From NCBI GenBank assembly GCA_047619485.1, contig JBLHKE010000214.1, forward strand, positions 1 to 10,757: 10,757 bases of DNA, written 5' to 3'. Each line of letters opens with the position of its first letter. Position 1 is the first letter of the stretch. This stretch comes from JBLHKE01 sp047619485. Its GTDB lineage: Bacteria; Verrucomicrobiota; Verrucomicrobiia; Verrucomicrobiales; DEV007. This document shows, piece by piece, positions 7,163 through 10,757 of this stretch. A program made the position numbers and the translations under genes. Below the pieces are notes generated by a model that did no database searches, was not told where the DNA came from, and worked only from the letters and a program-made list of their open reading frames with translations.

Positions 7163-7375
7163 TTCTTATTCTTTGTGAACGTTCTGCGTGGAACCGCGGC
7201 GGAGGGAGGGGCTGGACGGAGCGGCAGGAGGTCGTAACTGAGCAAGCGAAACCGCTGGTTGCTGTGATGGTGGAGGCGATGTCGATGGGCAATCTGGCTC
7301 CAGTTCCGAATTGGATAGGTGAACGGCGGCGGTAGTCCAGCACTGGTGGCTGCTGGTCAGTCTGACGGTGGGCGG

Positions 7376-7613
7376 ATGGAGGTTCGGCTGGAGAAGATGG
7401 AGGTTGATTTTTCGCGTAACCACGAGGTGGAGCAGAAGGATCTCAGCGAGCGGCTCACGAAGGCGTCGGATGCAACCATGCTGTTGCACATGGGAATGGA
7501 GCAGGAGGTCACGAATATGAAAGTTTCGCTGAGCACGCGCGCGGAACTGGGGGGCGATCTTTGCGGAACTCGGCAAACGATTCGAGGCAAATGCGAGCGG
7601 TAGCGGATGGTAG
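7376..7613 (+). pseudogene. Short coiled-coil protein gene, apparently frameshifted
   Basis: From ATG 7376 the frame encodes about 58 residues rich in charged heptad-like sequence (MEVRLEKMEVDFSRN, then KDLSERLTKASD, then STRAEL). This resembles the small coiled-coil proteins of unknown role common in bacterial genomes. At a run of six G (7549-7554) the character changes: the open frame continues as a cysteine- and glycine-containing tail to the stop at 7601-7603. The next frame instead reads GAIFAELGKRFEANASGSGW to a TAG at 7611-7613, which continues the coiled-coil character much better. Removing one G would join the two parts into about 78 residues. A decayed gene, a sequencing error or a natural +1 slip are all possible. 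The frame also stays open upstream to a GTG at 7319. No Shine-Dalgarno site is clear. Confidence 0.35.
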
Positions 7614-7867
7614 CTTGGAAGATGACTGGTGGGGGAAAGCTAAGGGGCACCATTGTTGATCAGGCGCGCTCCAGCACGCCTGCCGACGATTCAGAGGTAT
7701 CGGCAGGATTGGCGGCACTGCTTCTCAAGTTAGCACTATTCGAGAACGGAGCCGTGCCTTATGCGGATGTCGTTGCAAGGGGGTTGGAGGTTCCTGCGCC
7801 AATCTGGAACCCGGCACATTCTCTGTCGGGCTTCACTCTATTGGGGCGCCGGCTCACCCGACGTTGA
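7607..7867 (+). CDS. Unrecognised 86-codon reading frame, doubtful gene
   Basis: An ATG-to-TGA frame that overlaps the last few bases of the frameshifted coiled-coil gene. It has one hydrophobic helix-like stretch (AGLAALLLKLALF, about residues 33-45) and a basic end (GRRLTRR). I recognise no family, there is no Shine-Dalgarno site, and the third-position bias is weaker than in dnaE. It may be a chance frame or a remnant of a decayed gene. It is listed because nothing else accounts for this stretch. Confidence 0.15.
   Translation: MVAWKMTGGGKLRGTIVDQARSSTPADDSEVSAGLAALLLKLALFENGAVPYADVVARGLEVPAPIWNPAHSLSGFTLLGRRLTRR
7661..7707. repeat. Two overlapping, mutually exclusive inverted repeats
   Basis: CAGGCG (7661-7666) pairs with CGCCTG (7677-7682). 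CCTGCCGA (7679-7686) pairs with TCGGCAGG (7700-7707). The inner arms overlap by four bases, so only one stem can form at a time, as in an attenuator or a recombination site. No T tract follows, and the stretch lies within the doubtful 86-codon frame, so the role is open. The inverted repeats are seen directly. Confidence 0.4.
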
Positions 7868-7914
7868 CATCGCTGTGTCTATCTAGGTTCCTCGGACGCT
7901 TGATGTTGGCTATG
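7868..7914. other. Gap after the doubtful frame; closes the 7128-7914 gene-poor stretch
   Basis: Nothing clear is seen in these 47 bases. Together with 7128-7375 they frame a stretch of nearly 790 bases between the transposase and the cytochrome gene that has no confident gene. The 7163-7375 part holds a purine-rich segment and an inverted repeat, CCAGCA (7337-7342) with TGCTGG (7351-7356), with GTAG at 7332-7335. No tRNA, rRNA or terminator with a T tract was found. Confidence 0.3.
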
Positions 7915-10521
7915 TTAGCGCTTTCCGAGTGACTCGATGAAGATGACCAGAGAGTCGATGTCGGAGTCATTGAGAATTCCTTTGTAGGAGGGCATGCCGA
8001 CGTCCCGTGGGTTGTAGCCCTGGTTGACTTTCGCGGTGGGGTCGAGGATCGATTCGCGGAGGTATTCGCTGGTTGCTTCGGCGCTGCCACCGTCTATCAA
8101 TTTTCGGCTCGATCCGGCGAGCCCAAGCCAGGTCGGGCCACTCTTGCCGTGCTTGGTGCCGTCGATCGAGTGGCAGGCCGCGCAACCGATGGTTTCGTAG
8201 ATGGCTTTTCCGCGTTTCTTAGTCGGCGCGGAGAGTTGGATCCTTTTTGTAGTGCTAATCTGGGCTGCCAATTTTCTCAGGTCGGTGCCGGGGAAGCCCT
8301 CTTCACCTAGGTCGAGTGCCGCGGTTTCGTGCAATGTCAGGTAGGCTGCGTTAGCGAATTCCTCGCCGCTCTGCGTTTTTAAATGGTAGGTGATGGCGAG
8401 TTGGTGCACGGGTTTGAGTTCGGGCGTTGCGATGATGACCGAGCGTCGGTCTGCGGAGAATTCGGCTCCGCCGAGCGCGAGAATTTCTTCCCCGGCGCTG
8501 CCGTCGGGGTGGAAGTGGCCCGATCCGTAGTCGCCGCTGCGCTTATAGTTCCAGCGGCGTACGGTGAAGTCGCTGACTGATGGGTCGAGGGGCTGCTCGA
8601 ACCTCAACACCATTGCGTTTTTTCCGGCGATGATCCGGGTAGGTAAGACGGATGGTTTACCAGTGTATCGCACGCGTGCCATCCCGCGGATGTCCTTAGC
8701 GGAGGTGCCCCAAATCTGAAAGCCGACGACATACAGTTGGCCGTCGATGGGATTGATCGCGCCTTTGAGCAGGGGGAAATCGAATTGGAGTGGCATCGGA
8801 ACGGCGGCGGCTTGGCCGTCGCGATCGCTCAAGTAGGTGCGCAGCAATCGCGGTCGCTGGAAGTCGAGGTAGATCAACGAATCGCTCACGGGCCCGAAGC
8901 GGTCCTTGTCCGCCCACACCGGGCCGAGCCCCGAGGCGGCGACGGCGTGTGGGATCCAGCAGAGCGGGGGAGTGATCGGTGGTTCCTGTACGCCCCATGG
9001 TGCCGCTGGTTTGAAGCCGTAATAACCGCCGCGGACGATGCGGTGGATCGGGGTCGCTGGCACCCAGTGACCCTGTTGGTCGCTGGCGTAGATTTCGTTG
9101 GTGCCTGGTCGGATCGTCAGGTAGGCGTTGCGCAAACCGCTGGCGAAGATTCTGACCTGTTCGCCGTCTGGCGAGATCTTCAAGACGCGCCCGCTGTGCT
9201 TCGATGGGAGGTCGTTCTGCTGGCCGCCTTTGGTGATGAAAAGCGAGCCGTCGGCGGCGATATCCATGCTGTGCGCCATGTCGCGGGTTTCTGCCGATTG
9301 CCAGAAATCGCTGCATATGTTTTCGTAGGTGGTCGTCCAGCCCGGAGGCTCCGCCAGTCCTCCATCTGATGATGTAATTTTCGTGATCCCATTTTTCCCG
9401 AAAACCAGAATTTCGTCGTCGCTGCGAATCCGGATGGCGTTGGGTTCATGGAGGCCACCCGCGATCCGCTTCCAAGTGATCGATTCCAGCTTGGCGTCGA
9501 GTCCGGAGGCGATCCACACATCGCCGTCGAAGGTGACGATCGCCGCTCGCCCGTCCGCGAAGAAATCGATCCCACTGGGGCGGATGTTACGTTTTTTGGG
9601 ATTGTTTATCGGCAAATCGATTGGATCTACCGCGTAGGATTCCTGACCCGTCATGACGTGACCCTTTGTGATGACTTCCCCAGTCCAATTCGGAGCCGAC
9701 ACTGGGAATCCAAAATGATCCGAGCTTGGGTCGATCTCTCTGTCGGAATGGAAAATTTCGAATATGATTTCTTCCCTGGTTGGTGCCAGTGTTAGTAAGT
9801 TGATACCATTCTCTTTAACCAGCTCCGACCCGGGCAAATCGCTGACGCGGCAGTCGCCTGTGCCGAGGACAAGAACGAGCTGGCGGTGCAGGTTTTTTTT
9901 GATGAAGAAAGAGCGCGCGATCGTGCCATGCTCCGTTAACCGTGGTGTCTCAACGATCTCGATCCCATCGATTTCGTAGTTCACGCTTGCCGATGTTCCG
10001 GATACCGTCGTCCCCCGCCACCGAGCCATCCCCTCCGGTAGCGCACCTCTCCCGATCTCCCTCGGATCTTTTCCCGCAGGCCTTGGATCTTCGAATTTAG
10101 GCTCGCCCCCGAGCTGCACTCCCGGATACAATCCATTGGCAAAAATAGGCGTCCCGATTGGCGTCGGTAACACCATCTGGCCGCCGCCCTTTTTGTTTTT
10201 TGCACGATGATACGACTTTGTCGCCAGGCTCTCCTCGGTCAAAAATCCACCTTTCCAAGCGCAGGCTACCCGACACAAGTCCGTATCGTAAGCGATGTAG
10301 GTGTCCTTACCCAGGCGCACCACTAGGCCGCGGGGTGTTAGATTGTCCTCCGGGAATCCTTGTCCCAAGCTGCGCGCGTCGACAACGATCTCGGCAAACG
10401 GGAAATCTGCTTCCAAAAAATGTGCGAACTCCGACTGTTTGCCTTCCTTCTGATCGGGTTTCGCTTCGGCGATGCCGATAGTTAGCAAAAACGATAAAGC
10501 TGGCAAAAAAAGGCGTCTCAT
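7915..10521 (-). CDS. Secreted DUF6797-type beta-propeller protein with C-terminal cytochrome c domain
   Basis: Large exported protein, 868 residues from ATG 10519-10521; an earlier GTG at 10581 would only place a polar stretch before the signal peptide. Residues 1-20 form a signal peptide ending in a probable AEA cleavage site. The N-terminal part (about 31-95) resembles DUF6797, which is common in Verrucomicrobiota and Planctomycetota. Residues about 305-625 contain repeated blade-like segments (FDGDVWIASGL, DGSLFITKGG, NEIYASDQQGHW, DGQLYVVG) of a sugar-dehydrogenase or PQQ-type propeller. The C-terminus is a mono-heme cytochrome c: heme motif CAACH at 780-784 and a likely axial methionine, M843, in VGMPSYKG. 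It probably acts in the periplasm as an oxidoreductase passing electrons through its own heme; the substrate is unknown. No Shine-Dalgarno site is visible. It is divergent from the exported protein at the window end. Confidence 0.88.
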   Translation of the reverse strand: MRRLFLPALSFLLTIGIAEAKPDQKEGKQSEFAHFLEADFPFAEIVVDARSLGQGFPEDNLTPRGLVVRLGKDTYIAYDTDLCRVACAWKGGFLTEESLATKSYHRAKNKKGGGQMVLPTPIGTPIFANGLYPGVQLGGEPKFEDPRPAGKDPREIGRGALPEGMARWRGTTVSGTSASVNYEIDGIEIVETPRLTEHGTIARSFFIKKNLHRQLVLVLGTGDCRVSDLPGSELVKENGINLLTLAPTREEIIFEIFHSDREIDPSSDHFGFPVSAPNWTGEVITKGHVMTGQESYAVDPIDLPINNPKKRNIRPSGIDFFADGRAAIVTFDGDVWIASGLDAKLESITWKRIAGGLHEPNAIRIRSDDEILVFGKNGITKITSSDGGLAEPPGWTTTYENICSDFWQSAETRDMAHSMDIAADGSLFITKGGQQNDLPSKHSGRVLKISPDGEQVRIFASGLRNAYLTIRPGTNEIYASDQQGHWVPATPIHRIVRGGYYGFKPAAPWGVQEPPITPPLCWIPHAVAASGLGPVWADKDRFGPVSDSLIYLDFQRPRLLRTYLSDRDGQAAAVPMPLQFDFPLLKGAINPIDGQLYVVGFQIWGTSAKDIRGMARVRYTGKPSVLPTRIIAGKNAMVLRFEQPLDPSVSDFTVRRWNYKRSGDYGSGHFHPDGSAGEEILALGGAEFSADRRSVIIATPELKPVHQLAITYHLKTQSGEEFANAAYLTLHETAALDLGEEGFPGTDLRKLAAQISTTKRIQLSAPTKKRGKAIYETIGCAACHSIDGTKHGKSGPTWLGLAGSSRKLIDGGSAEATSEYLRESILDPTAKVNQGYNPRDVGMPSYKGILNDSDIDSLVIFIESLGKR

Positions 10522-10644
10522 TGGTGGTGGTAGACGAAACTCTAGGGTGGCGACGCTCTTATGTAAATTCAACGGTTTCACAAAGGTACGATTGTATTTC
10601 CGCCAAGATCGCCGAAACTACCCAATTTTCATGCTACTGACCCT
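10522..10644. promoter_or_regulatory. Divergent intergenic region between two exported-protein genes
   Basis: These 123 bp lie between the starts of the cytochrome protein (minus) and the next gene (plus). On the minus strand TACAAT at 10596-10591 is a fair -10 candidate, but no good -35 box stands 16-18 nt upstream. No convincing promoter is seen on the plus strand. The call rests mainly on gene orientation. Confidence 0.3.
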
Positions 10645-10757
10645 ATGAACCTGACCCACTCCCACCTAGCGCTTGCCAAGCGGCTCACTATCTTCGCCTC
10701 GTCGGCTCTGCTTGCTGCTGGCCCGACCCTAACGTTTGCACAAGATGCGGAGCCGCA
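10645..10757 (+). CDS. N-terminus of an unidentified exported protein, cut by the window edge
   Basis: Only 37 codons are present. They encode a basic start with K12 and R13, a hydrophobic core (about residues 14-31) and a probable signal peptidase I site TFA-QD near residue 33. The protein is therefore exported, but nothing shows its function. The ATG at 10645 is preferred because the ATG at 10631 runs into a TGA after five codons. No Shine-Dalgarno site is visible. It is divergent from the cytochrome-propeller gene and could share regulation with it. Confidence 0.65.
   Translation, partial: MNLTHSHLALAKRLTIFASSALLAAGPTLTFAQDAEP

Noticed and set aside
7128..7343. N-terminal extension of the transposase by about 72 residues from GTG 7343
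   Set aside because: It would run through the TTGACA/TATACC promoter, resembles no known part of RayT proteins, and the family N-terminus begins around the ATG at 7127.
6120..7343. A complete insertion sequence bounded by terminal inverted repeats
   Set aside because: I found no matching terminal inverted repeats or target-site duplication around the transposase, and this enzyme class does not use them.
1..10757. CRISPR array, tRNA, rRNA or toxin-antitoxin pair
   Set aside because: No regularly spaced direct repeats, cloverleaf arms, rRNA segments or recognisable toxin or antitoxin families were seen on either strand.

Overview
The window looks like chromosomal DNA from a Verrucomicrobiota bacterium, or a close relative in the PVC group. 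The basis is gene content: a secreted DUF6797-type beta-propeller protein fused to a c-type cytochrome, a RayT-like HUH transposase with the long C-terminal region I associate with verrucomicrobial genomes, a PhyH-family oxygenase, and weak Shine-Dalgarno signals before most starts. This is inference from protein character; no rRNA or other taxonomic marker is present.

Layout. Positions 1-340 (minus) hold the N-terminal third of tryptophanyl-tRNA synthetase. Divergent from it, across a spacer with a period-7 AT-rich tract, lies a nitroreductase-fold gene (445-1116, plus) closely resembling iodotyrosine deiodinase. A small lipoprotein of unknown function follows (1223-1681, plus). It converges, with a 16-bp gap, on dnaE, the replicative DNA polymerase III alpha subunit (1698-5213, minus). 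A PhyH-type Fe(II)/2-oxoglutarate oxygenase (5363-6031, plus) is divergent from dnaE. It converges with the RayT-like transposase (6120-7127, minus), and hairpins lie between the two. The transposase has a textbook sigma70-type promoter whose expected start coincides with its ATG, so it is probably transcribed leaderless.

Positions 7128-7914 are poorly coding. They hold a short coiled-coil reading frame that looks broken at a six-G run, an unrecognised 86-codon frame and overlapping inverted repeats. A large secreted cytochrome/beta-propeller protein follows (7915-10521, minus). The window ends in the signal peptide of an unidentified exported protein (10645-10757, plus).

The genes do not form one pathway. 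They are mostly single units in alternating orientation: housekeeping genes (trpS, dnaE) interleaved with accessory enzymes and one mobile-type gene. I see no defence island, CRISPR array, tRNA, rRNA or obvious new multi-gene system. The most distinctive signals are the leaderless promoter of the transposase, the complete substrate-lid triad of the deiodinase-like enzyme, and the decayed 7.3-7.9 kb stretch beside the transposase.
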